NCBI GenBank assembly: GCA_002317595.1
Contig: DCHL01000039.1
Location: 10,518-16,632 of the forward strand
Direction: 5' to 3'
Source: Lachnospiraceae bacterium UBA1753
GTDB taxonomy: Bacteria > Bacillota > Clostridia > Lachnospirales > Lachnospiraceae
DNA length: 6,115 nt
Under the pieces are notes generated by a model that searched no databases, was not told the origin of the DNA, and was given only the letters and a program-made list of their open reading frames with translations. Numbering within the stretch: the first letter of the stretch is position 1; every line of letters begins with the position of its first letter. Position numbers and translations under genes: made by a program. Of this stretch, positions 5,855-6,115 are shown one piece after another.

Positions 5855-5869
5855 CTACAAATCCGAATT
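5855..5869. repeat. Direct repeat, right copy (true oxidoreductase 3' end)
   Basis: CTACAAATCCGAATT, the last five codons of the oxidoreductase on the minus strand, repeated exactly at 5046-5060. The two copies bracket the nuclease gene, about 809 bases apart. Confidence 0.85.
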
Positions 5870-6115
5870 CACTATCGTATTAATCGTGTCACTCACAATT
5901 CCTTCCGGATCAAACCCATCCACATCCAGCATTTCAGCTTTTATTAATGAGGTGTTCTTCACTCCAAAATACTTAGTCATCAATTCGCGAATATAACCAT
6001 AACCAAACTCTTCTATCAATGGACCACCAGCCGTCGTGACATAATAGAGCTTCTCTGCCTTGCATAATCCAAAAGGCCTTCCATTCTCATCATATCTTGA
6101 TACAAGACCTGTAAC
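5855..6115 (-). CDS. NAD(P)H-dependent oxidoreductase, flavodoxin-like fold (C-terminal part)
   Basis: The last 86 codons of a gene that continues beyond the right edge. KAEKLYYVTTAGGPL is the strand and glycine loop that hold the flavin in FMN-dependent NAD(P)H oxidoreductases and azoreductases of the flavodoxin_2 type. It is followed by FGYGYIRELMTKYFGVKN and a final helix, as expected for the end of that fold. The preceding GLVSRYDENGRPFGLCK fits too. The substrate cannot be told from this part. The gene ends IVNSDL and TAG at 5855-5857; a degraded copy of that end lies at 5046-5065, beyond the nuclease gene. Confidence 0.8.
   Translation of the reverse strand, partial: VTGLVSRYDENGRPFGLCKAEKLYYVTTAGGPLIEEFGYGYIRELMTKYFGVKNTSLIKAEMLDVDGFDPEGIVSDTINTIVNSDL

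Noticed and set aside
283..5996. Plus-strand open frames of 60-120 codons across the window
   Set aside because: They lie opposite well-supported minus-strand genes, have compositionally odd proteins and no recognisable motifs. One at 2605-2862 is just the opposite strand of the 39-bp repeats.

Overview
The window looks like a stretch of a Gram-positive anaerobe chromosome, most likely from the Clostridia and perhaps Lachnospiraceae. This is inferred from strong AGGAGG-type ribosome binding sites, a consensus sigma-A-like promoter, a U-tract hairpin terminator, mixed moderate-to-low GC and the gene repertoire. No species can be named. Every supportable gene is on the minus strand, so transcription runs from right to left.

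Right end (5855-6115): the C-terminal part of a flavodoxin-fold NAD(P)H-dependent oxidoreductase enters the window. It is followed 22 bases on by a very AT-rich gene for a PD-(D/E)XK nuclease-like protein (5059-5832). A degraded second copy of the oxidoreductase 3' end lies just past the nuclease stop, so the nuclease gene sits between two copies of the same gene end and looks inserted.

Middle (2551-4934): five closely spaced genes read as one operon. In transcription order they are an ACT-domain protein, the CrcB/Fluc fluoride channel, a RidA-like protein lacking the usual conserved Glu, a six-helix membrane protein and a small PAS-domain protein. The last two are separated by one base. The run ends in a 39-bp tandem repeat that duplicates the end of the PAS gene with its stop codon, followed by a clear intrinsic terminator at 2551-2578.

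Left part (1-2550): a gene for an HExxH putative zinc metallopeptidase has its own near-consensus promoter at 2510-2538. Downstream is a 165-bp array of 63-bp tandem units, each with a 39-bp imperfect palindrome. The array abuts the broken end of an unidentified gene, whose last 34 codons overlap by ATGA with a WYL-domain transcriptional regulator at the left edge. The regulator has therefore lost its upstream operon partner.

No complete, recognisable multi-gene novel system is visible. The signals most worth following are the nuclease between duplicated gene ends, the palindromic array at a gene break, and the 13-codon tandem repeat with in-frame stops.
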